This document shows, in pieces, positions 51,468 to 59,746 of a stretch of DNA of 64,000 nt. Under the pieces are notes generated by a model. The model saw only the letters and a list, made by a program, of their open reading frames with translations, searched no databases and was not told where the DNA came from. Location of the stretch: the NCBI GenBank assembly GCA_903851415.1, contig CAINOE010000019.1, positions 62,001 to 126,000 on the forward strand, in the 5' to 3' direction. Position 1 is the first letter of the stretch. Each line of letters starts with the position of its first letter. The position numbers were made by a program, and so were the translations under genes. This stretch comes from an uncultured Rhodopila sp. Lineage in GTDB: Bacteria > Pseudomonadota > Alphaproteobacteria > Acetobacterales > Acetobacteraceae.

Positions 51468-51580
51468 GTCATGGGTCGCCTTGTCCGGGCCATGACGAGG
51501 AAAGGACAACGCCTCGGCCAGATTTTTCGCCCGTCGCGGCTTGTCCTGACAGCTATGGGGACACGCCTGGCCATGACGGA
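51468..51580. repeat. Palindromic repeat cluster with GTCATGG ends
   Basis: GTCATGGGTCGCCTTGTCCG plus GGCCATGACG (51468-51497) is a short palindrome. A second part, GGCTTGTCCTGACAGCTATG to GGCCATGACG (51538-51580), repeats the right end and resembles CTGATAGCCATGG of the element at 22371-22535. No gene in the 51369-51596 gap. Confidence 0.6.
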
Positions 51581-51596
51581 GAGGCTGAAGCTCGCC

Positions 51597-52706
51597 CTAG
51601 CGCAGCCGCTGCACCGTATAATCCGCCACACCGGCCAAAGCGCGCCGGAACGGCCCGTCCGAAAACACCAGCAGCGCATCCTTGGCTTCCTGGGAAAACC
51701 GTTGCGCGCGGTCCAAGGTCACCTTGATCGCGTCATGTTCGGCGATCAGCCGCATCGCATGGTCCAGATCGGCATCCGTCTGCTCCAGCGTCTCGATCGT
51801 CCGCTGCCAGAACGCCTTTTCCCGCTCATCCCCGGCCAGGAACGCGGTCAGCACCGGCAAGGTGATCTTGCCTTCACGGAAATCATCGCCGACGGTCTTA
51901 CCCAGCTTCGCCTCGTCGGCGACATAGTCCAGCGCATCGTCCACGAGCTGGAAGGCAATCCCCAGCTTCATCCCGTATTCCGCCAGCGCCTCTTCCTCCG
52001 GCAGCGGCCGATCGGCAACGACGGCGCCGATCTGGCAGGCGGCGGCGAAGAGGGCGGCGGTCTTGCCCTGGATCACCTCGAGATAGCGGCTCTCGGTGGT
52101 GGACAGGTCGTTCTGCGTCACGAGCTGCAACACCTCGCCCTCGGCGATCGTCGCCGCGGCCCGCGACAGGATCGCCAGCACCCTCAGCGACCCGTCATCC
52201 ACCATCAACTGAAAGGATCGCGCGAACAGGAAGTCGCCGACAAGCACGGACGCCTTGTTGCCGAAGATGGCGTTGGCGGATGCCAGGCCGCGGCGAAGCT
52301 GGCTCTCGTCCACGACGTCGTCGTGCAGCAACGTAGCGGTGTGGATGAACTCCACACAGGCCGCCAGATCGATATGCCTGGCGCCGCCGCCGGGACCCGG
52401 ATAGCCGCACAGGCGGGCGGATGCGAGAGTGAGAAGCGGGCGAAGCCGTTTGCCGCCCGCCGCGACGATATGCGCGGCGAGTTGCGGGATCAGGGCGACC
52501 GGGCTGTCCATCCGCCCGACGATGACCTCGTTGCACGCATCAATGTCGGCCTGAACCAGGCCGACCAGCGCGGAAAGGGCATCCTCGCTCACGTCCGGCG
52601 AGGAAACCGACATGAGCGACACGCCTAATTCAAGGGGACTGGCGATGCCGCCCAACTCGTTCTCCCGACTTTTGCCTGAAAGTGCGCCCTTCATATCGGT
52701 CGTCAT
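51597..52706 (-). CDS. ispB: trans-Polyprenyl diphosphate synthase, IspB-like (369 aa)
   Basis: Makes the long-chain polyprenyl diphosphate side chain of ubiquinone. Conserved Asp motifs: FARM TLLHDDVVDESQLRRGL and SARM LGIAFQLVDDALDYVADEAK, with AGGKRLRPLLTLASA (Lys/Arg) and GDFLFARSFQLMVD, and GEVLQLV. The start is uncertain: ATG 52706 (MTTDMKGALSG) gives 30 extra residues, while ATG 52613 (MSVSSPDVSE) fits the usual family length better. Divergent from the DUF2007 gene. Confidence 0.92.
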   Translation of the reverse strand: MTTDMKGALSGKSRENELGGIASPLELGVSLMSVSSPDVSEDALSALVGLVQADIDACNEVIVGRMDSPVALIPQLAAHIVAAGGKRLRPLLTLASARLCGYPGPGGGARHIDLAACVEFIHTATLLHDDVVDESQLRRGLASANAIFGNKASVLVGDFLFARSFQLMVDDGSLRVLAILSRAAATIAEGEVLQLVTQNDLSTTESRYLEVIQGKTAALFAAACQIGAVVADRPLPEEEALAEYGMKLGIAFQLVDDALDYVADEAKLGKTVGDDFREGKITLPVLTAFLAGDEREKAFWQRTIETLEQTDADLDHAMRLIAEHDAIKVTLDRAQRFSQEAKDALLVFSDGPFRRALAGVADYTVQRLR

Positions 52707-52910
52707 CAAACAGGGTCAAGGCAACATACTGGCGCGGAACGGCGCCCGCGCATAGCCTGGCCCGGCAGCATATGCAGCCATGCTTCCGGAAAAGCGACGA
52801 TCTTTGACGAAAAACCGCATCAATTCAACGCGGCAACCCGATGTATCACGGGTCCCCCGGACGATGCTCACCCTGTTGCGCGCTGGTATCATACGCGCCA
52901 CGATCCGCTG

Positions 52911-53117
52911 ATGCGCGCACTCATCACATCCAATAATCCCGTACAGCTCTCATTCCTGACTGCCTTGCTTGCGGATGCGGGCATCGGGACAACCCTGCTC
53001 GACAGCCACACCAGCATTGCCGAAGGCAGCGCCGGAGCGATTCCCCGGCGGCTGATGGTCGACTCGGACGATTTCGAGCGCGCCCGCCGCGTCCTGGTGG
53101 AAGCCGGCGAGCTATGA
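52911..53117 (+). CDS. DUF2007-type small protein (68 aa)
   Basis: Short protein with the DUF2007 pattern, ALITSNNPVQLSFLTALLAD then AGIGTTLLDSHTS and RRLMVDSDDFERARRVLVEAG. Family members have a ferredoxin-like fold and are annotated as putative signal-transducing proteins. It precedes the methyltransferase gene by 7 bp with a TGATCGAGCTATG linker, so the two are co-transcribed. Confidence 0.85.
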   Translation: MRALITSNNPVQLSFLTALLADAGIGTTLLDSHTSIAEGSAGAIPRRLMVDSDDFERARRVLVEAGEL

Positions 53118-53124
53118 TCGAGCT

Positions 53125-53862
53125 ATGACCCTGGCAACGACGCACGGTCACCTGCTGGGCGGGCGCCTGCGTTATGCCCAGCCCGAAAGCGGGTTTCGCA
53201 GCGGGATCGAACCGGTCCTGCTGGCGGCGTCCATCCCGGCGCGGGCCGGCCAGCATGTGCTTGAGGCCGGAACCGGCGCCGGTGCCGCGCTGCTCTGCCT
53301 GTGCGCCAGGGTCCCGGGCGTGCGGACCGTCGGCATCGAGATCGACGGCGCGCTGGCGCAGGTTGCGCAGGAGAACGCCAGGGCCAACGGCTTCAGCAGC
53401 TGCGAGATCATCGCGGGCGCCGTCGAAACCGCCGCTTTGGCGCAACCGTTCGACCACGCTCTGGCGAACCCGCCCTACCACGCGCCGGACGGCACGCTAT
53501 CCCCCGTCGCGGCGCGCGAAACCGCCAAGCGGGGGTCCGATGCCCTGATGCACGTGTGGATAGCCCGGCTTGGCGCAGCTCTGCGCAGCCGTGGCAGCCT
53601 GACCCTCATTGTCCAGGCTGGCATGGTGCCGGCCTGCCTGGCGGCGATGACTGAGGCCGGGACCCCCTGCACCGCCATCTTCCCGCTCTGGCCGAAAGCC
53701 GGACGGCCCGCCAGGCTGGTGCTGCTGCGCGGTATCAGGCAGGCACGGGCACAAATGAGGCTGATGCCGGGGCTGGTCCTGCATCAGCCGGACGGATCAT
53801 TCACCCGGGAAGCTCAGGCAGTTCTGCGGGAGGGCACGGAACTTGCCGTTGAACAGGCTTAA
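53125..53862 (+). CDS. TrmN6/YfiC-like tRNA or small-molecule N6-methyltransferase (245 aa)
   Basis: Class I SAM methyltransferase with VLEAGTGAGAALLCLCARV (SAM-binding loop), VGIEIDGALAQVAQENARAN and the DHALANPPYHAPDGT motif NPPY, which marks N6-adenine methylation in TrmN6-type enzymes (tRNA1Val A37). The start GHLLGGRLRYAQPESGFRSG resembles that family. The N- and C-terminal parts are compact, so the target is tRNA most likely. It overlaps the convergent 53859-54134 gene by 4 bp. Confidence 0.85.
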   Translation: MTLATTHGHLLGGRLRYAQPESGFRSGIEPVLLAASIPARAGQHVLEAGTGAGAALLCLCARVPGVRTVGIEIDGALAQVAQENARANGFSSCEIIAGAVETAALAQPFDHALANPPYHAPDGTLSPVAARETAKRGSDALMHVWIARLGAALRSRGSLTLIVQAGMVPACLAAMTEAGTPCTAIFPLWPKAGRPARLVLLRGIRQARAQMRLMPGLVLHQPDGSFTREAQAVLREGTELAVEQA

Positions 53863-54134
53863 AACCCGTCCGCGTTCGGATGCCGCAGATGCCAAAGGCG
53901 CTCATGCGCGGCGACGAGGCTTTCCATATTGCGGCGCCGCGTGCCGTCCGGTGTCAGCGGGCGCCGCGTCAGCATCATCTCCAGCACGCGGAGCAGCTCT
54001 TCCGCGACCTCGAAGTCCGACTGGTCGCAAGCGTGGTGAAAGGCGATCAGGATTTTGTCGGAAAGGCGCCTGCTATAGCGCGGAGCGCCTCCCGTGCCGG
54101 TTTCGCGGCCGCTCTCTTCCTCGGATTGGCTCAC
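53859..54134 (-). CDS. Conserved hypothetical protein, Acetobacteraceae-type (91 aa)
   Basis: A GTG at 54134 follows AGGGG. The central stretch YSRRLSDKILIAFHHACDQS then DFEVAEELLRVLEMMLTRRP and RRNMESLVAAHERLWHLRHP looks strongly constrained, with repeated charged helices. I associate this sequence type with acetic acid bacteria, where it is conserved and unnamed; I do not know its function. Tail-to-tail with the methyltransferase gene. Confidence 0.72.
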   Translation of the reverse strand: MSQSEEESGRETGTGGAPRYSRRLSDKILIAFHHACDQSDFEVAEELLRVLEMMLTRRPLTPDGTRRRNMESLVAAHERLWHLRHPNADGF

Positions 54135-54453
54135 CGTAGCCCCTAACAAGATGGTCGTGCCCAACAAAGCCTCCCTGGTGTCCGAGCCCGGTCTCAGGCC
54201 GCCATCATGCAACCTCGCCAACCACGCTTATATAGACCACAGGATCGAACGTGCACAAAGAAGCAGCCGGCATGTGAAAAATTCGTTAAGTGCATGGCTC
54301 AGGACTGCGAAAAAGCCCTGGCAATCAAATCGCCCGGTCGTCGCACGGAAATGGACATCGCCCGCAGCACCTTCCTTCACATCTCACCCGGCATGGCAGC
54401 CGATCGCCAGATGCTGCCATGAAATATGATTACCGGCCAAATTGTTGCGGAAG
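54135..54453. other. Intergenic before the nrdB stop
   Basis: About 320 bp. A 42-codon plus-strand frame (54294-54422, MAQDCEKALAIKSPGRRTEM and on) is protein-like but lacks a ribosome-binding site and is not recognised. No terminator hairpin with a T-run is obvious. Confidence 0.35.
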
Positions 54454-55503
54454 TCAACCCGCGATCGACATGCACGGGTCTGTGCCGCGCTCCGGCGACG
54501 ATCCCGCAAACGCCTCCTCCCACGTGCCCGAGGTCGATGCCTTGCTGTATTCCGTGGCTCTATTCTCAAAAAAGTTCGCGTGTTCGACAGCGTTCAGCAT
54601 GTCATCCAGCCAGGGCAACGGGTTTTTCGCCACATGGAACAGCCCGCTCAGCCCCAGTTCGACCAGCCGCCGATCGGCGATGTAGCGGATATATTGCTTC
54701 ACTTCGCGTGACGTCAGGCCCTGGACCGGCCCCTGCTCGAACGCGAGATCGATGAACGCGTCTTCATGCGAGACGATGGTCGCGCAACTCAGATACAGCT
54801 CCCGCCGCAGCTCCTCTGTCCACAGCTCCGGATTCTCCTGGATGAACGTGCGGAACAGCCTGATGATCGAGGCGCAGTGCAGGCTTTCGTCCCGCACCGA
54901 CCAGGTGACGATCTGCCCCATGCCTTTCATTTTGCCGAAGCGCGGGAAATTCAGCAGGATCGCGAAGGAGGCGAACAACTGCAGCCCCTCGGTGAAGGCG
55001 CCGAACGCCGCCAGGGTCCGGGCGATCTCGAACGGCGATGAGACCGAGAAGCCCTGCATGTAGTCGTACTTGTCCTTCATCTCCTTATATTTGAGGAAGG
55101 CGGTGTACTCGATCTCCGGCATGCCGATGGTGTCGAGCAGGTGGCTGTAGGCGGCGATGTGGATCGTCTCGATGTTGGAGAACGCCGACAGCATCATCAG
55201 CACCTCGGTGGGTTTGAACACCTGGCTGTAATGCTTCATGTAGCAGTTGTTCACCTCGACGTCGGCCTGGGTGAAGAAGCGGAATATCTGCGTCAGCAGG
55301 TTGCGCTCCCCGTCGGTCAGGTTGCGGTGCCAGTCCTTCACGTCGTCGGCGAGCGGCACTTCCTCCGGCAGCCAGTGGACGCGCTGCTGGGTCAGCCAGG
55401 CTTCGTAGGCCCAAGGGTAGCGGAACGGCTTGTAGACGGGGTTTTCAGTCAGCAGGTCAAACCGGATCGGGTGTTCGCCGGCAGCTCGGTTCATCCCGTC
55501 CAT
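54454..55503 (-). CDS. nrdB: Ribonucleotide reductase class Ia small subunit (349 aa)
   Basis: Provides the tyrosyl radical and di-iron site for dNTP synthesis. Iron ligands and radical site: EVNNCYMKHYSQVFKPTEVL, SNIETIHIAAYSHLLDTIG (radical Tyr region) and WSVRDESLHCASIIRLFRTF (late Glu/His), then DDMLNAVEHANFFENRATEY. Start ATG 55503 (MDGMNRAAGEHP) gives 349 residues. The large subunit nrdA is not adjacent within the window, although these often sit together. Confidence 0.95.
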   Translation of the reverse strand: MDGMNRAAGEHPIRFDLLTENPVYKPFRYPWAYEAWLTQQRVHWLPEEVPLADDVKDWHRNLTDGERNLLTQIFRFFTQADVEVNNCYMKHYSQVFKPTEVLMMLSAFSNIETIHIAAYSHLLDTIGMPEIEYTAFLKYKEMKDKYDYMQGFSVSSPFEIARTLAAFGAFTEGLQLFASFAILLNFPRFGKMKGMGQIVTWSVRDESLHCASIIRLFRTFIQENPELWTEELRRELYLSCATIVSHEDAFIDLAFEQGPVQGLTSREVKQYIRYIADRRLVELGLSGLFHVAKNPLPWLDDMLNAVEHANFFENRATEYSKASTSGTWEEAFAGSSPERGTDPCMSIAG

Positions 55504-55707
55504 CTGTGTCCTGTTCCCGCAGTGAGAAGCCCGATTCGTCAACATAGACCACCCATTGTGGGTCGGCCGTATCCCAAACGCAAGAAATTGTGGCGGTGGC
55601 CGGCGCGATTGACGACCGCGCCGATGCGGACGAGGCCCGGGATTTGCCACCGGCCCGGCCCGGTCCTACCGTTCAGTCAAACAAGCACACCAGCAGGGAG
55701 CGGGTCC

Positions 55708-57333
55708 ATGAAAGTCGGTCAGGCCGTCGCTGAGATCATGAAGCGCGAGGGAATCGAGATCCTCTGCGGCTACCCCGTCAACCACCTGCTTGAATTCGCC
55801 GCCGCCGCCGACATCCGCCCCGTCATCGTCCGGCAGGAGCGCATCGGCCTGCACATGGCCGACGCCATCTCCCGCGTCACCTCCGGCCGCACCATCGGCG
55901 CCTTCTGCATGCAGCACGGTCCGGGCACCGAGAACGCCTATGGCGGCGTGGCGCAGGCCTACTCCGAATCCGTGCCGCTGCTGGTGATCCCGCAGGGCTA
56001 CCCGCGCCGCATCGCCCATATCGATCCCAACTACAATGCGGTGCGGGAGATGCGCGGCGTTTCCAAGCTGGCCGAGCCTGTCACCCTGCCGAAGGAGGTC
56101 GCCAACGTGATGCGCCGCGCCTTCAGCGCCATCCGCAACGGTCGCAGCGGCCCCGCCCTGGTCGAAATCCCCACCGACATCTGGAACGAGGAAATCGGCG
56201 ACATCGACTACACCCCCGTGGGCGTGTCGAAATACGGCCCCGACCCGGCCGATGTCCGCCGCGCCGCGGCGGCGATCCTGGGCGCCAAACGGCCGGTGAT
56301 CTACGCCGGCACCGGAGTCCATTGGGCGGAAGCCTGGGCGGAGCTGCGCGAATTCGCCGAGTTGCTCGGCGCGCCGGTCACCACCAGCCTGGGCGGCAAG
56401 AGCGCCTTTCCCGAGAACCATCCTTTGTCGCTCGGATCGGGTGGCGCTGCCGTGCCGAAGCCGGTGCATCACTTCGTGCAGAACGCCGACGTCATTATCG
56501 GCATCGGCTGCTCGTTCACGGAGACGAATTTCGGCATCCGGTTCCCCAAGGGGAAGAAATTCGTCCACGCAACGCTCGACCCCAGCCATCTGAACAAGGA
56601 CGTGGTCAGCGCCGCCGGCCTTGTCGGCGACGCCAAACTGACGCTGGCGGCGCTGATCGGGGAGTTGCGGCAGACCATCTCCGGCAACCGGGACGCCTCC
56701 GCCGTGGCGGCCGAGATCGCCGCGCTGCGGGAGGAATGGTTGGAACAGTGGCGCCCGCTGCTGACATCGAACGAGGCGCCGCTGAGCCCGTACCGGGTGA
56801 TCCAGGACCTGCTGCAGACCGTGGACATCCGCAACACCATCATCACGCACGATGCCGGCAGCCCGCGCGACCAGATTTCTCCGTTCTGGGTGTCCACCGA
56901 GCCGCTGTCCTATATCGGCTGGGGCAAGACCACCCAGTTGGGCATGGGGCTTGGCCTCGCGATGGGGGCGAAGCTGGCCAAGCCGGACAAGCTGTGCATC
57001 AACCTGTGGGGCGATGCGGCCATCGGCTTCACCGGCATGGATTTCGAGACCTGCGTGCGCGAGCGCATCCCCATCCTGTCGATCCTGCTCAACAACTTCT
57101 CGATGGCGATCGAGCTGAAGGTGATGCCGATCTCGACGGAGAAATATCGGTCGACGGATATATCGGGAGATTATGCGGCGATGGCGCGGGCGTTCGGCGG
57201 CTACGGGGAGAGGGTGACCCAGCCGGGGGACATCAAAGCGGCGATCCGGCGCGGGATCGAGCAGACGAAGGCCGGGAAGCCGGCGCTTCTGGAGTTCATC
57301 ACCGCGAAGGAGACCCGGGTTTCCAAGTTCTGA
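55708..57333 (+). CDS. Thiamine-pyrophosphate enzyme, acetolactate-synthase-like (541 aa)
   Basis: Three-domain TPP enzyme: N-terminal PYR domain with the TPP-activating Glu in VIVRQERIGLHMADAISRVT, central domain (AKRPVIYAGTGVHWAEAWAE), and C-terminal PP domain with the TPP/Mg motif WGDAAIGFTGMDFETCVRER then ILLNNFS. There is no membrane segment. Acetolactate synthase proper has a regulatory subunit and different substrate residues; benzaldehyde lyase, oxalyl-CoA decarboxylase and related enzymes are alternatives. ATG 55708 follows AGGGAG. Divergent from nrdB. Confidence 0.87.
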   Translation: MKVGQAVAEIMKREGIEILCGYPVNHLLEFAAAADIRPVIVRQERIGLHMADAISRVTSGRTIGAFCMQHGPGTENAYGGVAQAYSESVPLLVIPQGYPRRIAHIDPNYNAVREMRGVSKLAEPVTLPKEVANVMRRAFSAIRNGRSGPALVEIPTDIWNEEIGDIDYTPVGVSKYGPDPADVRRAAAAILGAKRPVIYAGTGVHWAEAWAELREFAELLGAPVTTSLGGKSAFPENHPLSLGSGGAAVPKPVHHFVQNADVIIGIGCSFTETNFGIRFPKGKKFVHATLDPSHLNKDVVSAAGLVGDAKLTLAALIGELRQTISGNRDASAVAAEIAALREEWLEQWRPLLTSNEAPLSPYRVIQDLLQTVDIRNTIITHDAGSPRDQISPFWVSTEPLSYIGWGKTTQLGMGLGLAMGAKLAKPDKLCINLWGDAAIGFTGMDFETCVRERIPILSILLNNFSMAIELKVMPISTEKYRSTDISGDYAAMARAFGGYGERVTQPGDIKAAIRRGIEQTKAGKPALLEFITAKETRVSKF

Positions 57334-57550
57334 AGCTTCCTGCAGGCCGCCGCGCCCGGGTGAATATGAACGCGGCCCGGCGTTACCGGTCTCCGCCATC
57401 GTTCCGAAGTCCACTGTTTTCGATCCAAACCAAAGTGATGCGGCAACCAGGCCAAGTCGTTCACGCCCGCGTGATAGTCATTCCGCATGGCTGGCTATTC
57501 TTTACCGATCCCCTAAAGTCGTGCCGATATTGATACAAGGCCGAATCAAC

Positions 57551-58423
57551 ATGGTTGCGCCTTCCGCATCGCGGCTGCCCGAAATCCTGTCGGGATTCGA
57601 ACGGCAGATCATCGCCGATTGGCTCACCATTCTGCGGGAAACGCCGGACGCCAGGCTGCCGGCTGCCGAGATCGAGTCGCAGTGCGAAATCATCGTGACG
57701 AGGTTGGCCCGGGGCGCCCGCGAGGGCAATCTCTCCGATATTGAGGGAGCCTCGTACGCGCCGCTCCGGGATATCCTGGCCGATCTGTCGCGGACACGGG
57801 CATTGCTGGGGTTCACGCCGACGGAAACGGCGACGTTCCTGTTCTCCCTCAAGCAGCCGTTGTTTGAACGCCTGCGCGATGTCCCCGGCTTCGAACCGGC
57901 TGCGCTGGCAAGCGAGACGATGATCGCCAGCCAACTGATCGACGCGCTCGGGCTGTTCATGATGGAGACGTTCCAGCGCGCCCGGGAAGAGGTGATCATC
58001 CGGCAGCAGACCGAGATCTCCGAACTCTCCACCCCCGTCGTCCGCCTCTGGCAGGGCATCCTGGCGCTGCCGCTGATCGGCACCCTGGATTCCGCGCGCA
58101 CCCAGGTGGTGATGGAAAACCTGCTCGACAGCATCGTGCGGTTCGAGGCCGACATCGCCATCATCGACATCACCGGCGTGCCGACGGTCGATACACTCGT
58201 GGCGCAGCATCTGCTGAAGACCGTCGCCGCCGCGCGCCTGATGGGGGCGGACTGCATCATCAGCGGCATCCGGCCTCAGATCGCCCAGACCATGGTGCAT
58301 CTCGGCGTCGAGCTGAACGTGGTGTCGAAGGCCAACCTGTCTGACGCCTTCGCCCTCGCGTTGCGGCGCCTGGGCAAGACCGTGGTCAGCGTCAGGCGCC
58401 CGCTTGCGGCCGAGAGCGCATAA
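57551..58423 (+). CDS. rsbR: RsbR-type STAS protein (290 aa)
   Basis: Stressosome scaffold/co-antagonist. N-terminal RsbRD-like helical domain (residues about 15-140; TATFLFSLKQPLFERLR) and a C-terminal STAS domain from about 165. Phospho-acceptor positions known from B. subtilis RsbR are kept: Thr at GT in LIGTLDSAR (about 178) and Thr in VDT of ITGVPTVDTLVAQHL (about 215). ATG 57551 follows AAGG; an upstream GTG is less likely. First gene of a cluster with RsbS and RsbT 10 bp and a few bases downstream. No sensory PAS or haem domain is recognisable. Confidence 0.87.
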   Translation: MVAPSASRLPEILSGFERQIIADWLTILRETPDARLPAAEIESQCEIIVTRLARGAREGNLSDIEGASYAPLRDILADLSRTRALLGFTPTETATFLFSLKQPLFERLRDVPGFEPAALASETMIASQLIDALGLFMMETFQRAREEVIIRQQTEISELSTPVVRLWQGILALPLIGTLDSARTQVVMENLLDSIVRFEADIAIIDITGVPTVDTLVAQHLLKTVAAARLMGADCIISGIRPQIAQTMVHLGVELNVVSKANLSDAFALALRRLGKTVVSVRRPLAAESA

Positions 58424-58433
58424 GGCCGCCGCG

Positions 58434-58832
58434 ATGGACCGGATCCCGATCCTCAAGCTTGGCGAGGCGCTGCTCGTCACCATACAGGTGGACATGCACG
58501 ACCGCCTCGCCATGGCGCTGGAAGAAGACCTGACGACGCGCATCACGGAGGTCGCTGCGAGGGGTGTGCTGATCGACATCTCTGCGCTGGAGATCGTCGA
58601 CAGCTTCATCGGCCGCACGCTGGCCAATATCGCCATGATCGCCAAAGTGCTGGACGCGGTGACCGTCGTCGTCGGCATGCGCCCGGCGGTCGCGATCACC
58701 CTGGTGGAACTCGGCCTGTCGCTGCCCGGCGTGCGCACCGCGCTGAACGCTGAACGCGGCATGGCGATGATCCGTGCGCTGCTCGACACCGAGACCATGG
58801 CCTGCGGCGATGAGGCCGAGGGTGCCCCGTAG
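58434..58832 (+). CDS. rsbS: RsbS-type STAS antagonist (132 aa)
   Basis: Single STAS domain: IPILKLGEALLVTIQVDMHD, VLIDISALEIVDSFIGRTLA with the phosphorylatable Ser (about residue 57, the DSF position of B. subtilis RsbS) and VGMRPAVAITLVELGLSLPG. It should bind RsbT when unphosphorylated and release it when phosphorylated. Starts 10 bp after rsbR; overlaps rsbT by 23 bp, which indicates coupled synthesis. Confidence 0.9.
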   Translation: MDRIPILKLGEALLVTIQVDMHDRLAMALEEDLTTRITEVAARGVLIDISALEIVDSFIGRTLANIAMIAKVLDAVTVVVGMRPAVAITLVELGLSLPGVRTALNAERGMAMIRALLDTETMACGDEAEGAP

Positions 58833-59217
58833 CACCGTCCGGATTCAGTCCGGGGAGGACGTGGTCCGGGTGCGCCAGGAAGTCCGCCGCATTGCCATCG
58901 AGGCGGGACTGGGTCTGGTGGACCAGACCAAGATCGTCACCGCGGCCAGCGAACTGGCGCGAAACACTTTGGACTACGGAAAGGGCGGCGAGGCCGGAAT
59001 CGAGATCGTGCAGGCCGGGCCGCGGCGAGGTGTCAGGATCGTGTTCGAGGACAACGGTCCGGGCATTGCCGATATCGAGCTGGCGCTGAAGGATGGCTAC
59101 TCGAGCGGCAAGGGGATGGGCCTCGGCCTGGGCGGTGCCCGGCGGCTGTGCAACGAGTTCGCCATCGAGTCGGCACCCGGGTCGGGTACGCGCGTTACCG
59201 TCGCGCGCTGGAAGTAG
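58810..59217 (+). CDS. rsbT: RsbT-type anti-antagonist serine/threonine kinase (135 aa)
   Basis: GHKL ATPase of about 135 residues. N-box ASELARNTLDYGKGG, G1 FEDNGPGIADIELALKDGYS and G2 GKGMGLGLGGARRLCNEFAI match RsbT. It should phosphorylate RsbR/RsbS and, once freed, activate a downstream phosphatase or kinase. The 23-bp overlap with rsbS and the internal GTG at 58822 leave the exact start uncertain. Confidence 0.9.
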   Translation: MRPRVPRSTVRIQSGEDVVRVRQEVRRIAIEAGLGLVDQTKIVTAASELARNTLDYGKGGEAGIEIVQAGPRRGVRIVFEDNGPGIADIELALKDGYSSGKGMGLGLGGARRLCNEFAIESAPGSGTRVTVARWK

Positions 59218-59746
59218 GGCGGTTCGCAGACCGGGGCGGCGGCCGAAGCCTTCCACGACGGAGCCGCAGTGAGCATGGGGATCGCCACCTTATGAGCAGC
59301 ATGGCCAAACGCTCTCGCCTGGCAGACCGGTGCGACGACCGGATAGGCGGCGGCGACCGGGGCGTAGGCCTTCAGGGCCGGAGTGGCTTCAAGGTTCGCG
59401 ATTCAACACAGAGGAAGAACGAGGGCCACAGAGGCCACAGAGCTACCGGGCGGAACGATGGGTCGTGCGCCCGAACAGGTCATCGCCGAATCCCACTCCA
59501 AACGCCGCGGACCGTGCGGCCCGTAGCCTGCAACGCTTGCCGCGCGAAGCGCCCTGCTTGCCTTCTCCGAGTCCTCTGTGGCCCTCATCTTTCCTCTGTG
59601 TTGAATCGCCGGACTGCGAGCCCCGGCGGCCCAACCCGGGTGGCACCGCCGATAAAGCCAGCCGCCGGATTCCGTCCCGCATCCCCCGGCACCGGGACAC
59701 TGCACGGTCAGCCGGCTGCCTCGCACCGGCCATCAGGTTGACGCGA
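59218..59746. other. Intergenic break inside the rsb-kinase cluster
   Basis: 529 bp separates rsbT from the next plus-strand gene, whereas all other genes of the cluster are spaced by less than 15 bp. The centre is filled by the inverted repeat at 59398-59608. No gene is convincing in the flanks. Confidence 0.55.
59398..59608. repeat. Inverted repeat element of the CACAGAGG type
   Basis: Left arm GCGATTCAACACAGAGGAAG and GAGGGCCACAGAG (59398-59433); right arm, inverted, CTCTGTGGCCCTCATCTTTC and TCTGTGTTGAATCGC (59573-59608). The arms agree at about 32 of 36 positions, with about 140 bp between. It contains no ORF and lies between rsbT and the phosphatase gene. Confidence 0.75.

Noticed and set aside
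54294..54422. 42-codon plus-strand ORF (MAQDCEKALAIKSPG...)
   Set aside because: No ribosome-binding site, no recognised family; mentioned only in the intergenic note.
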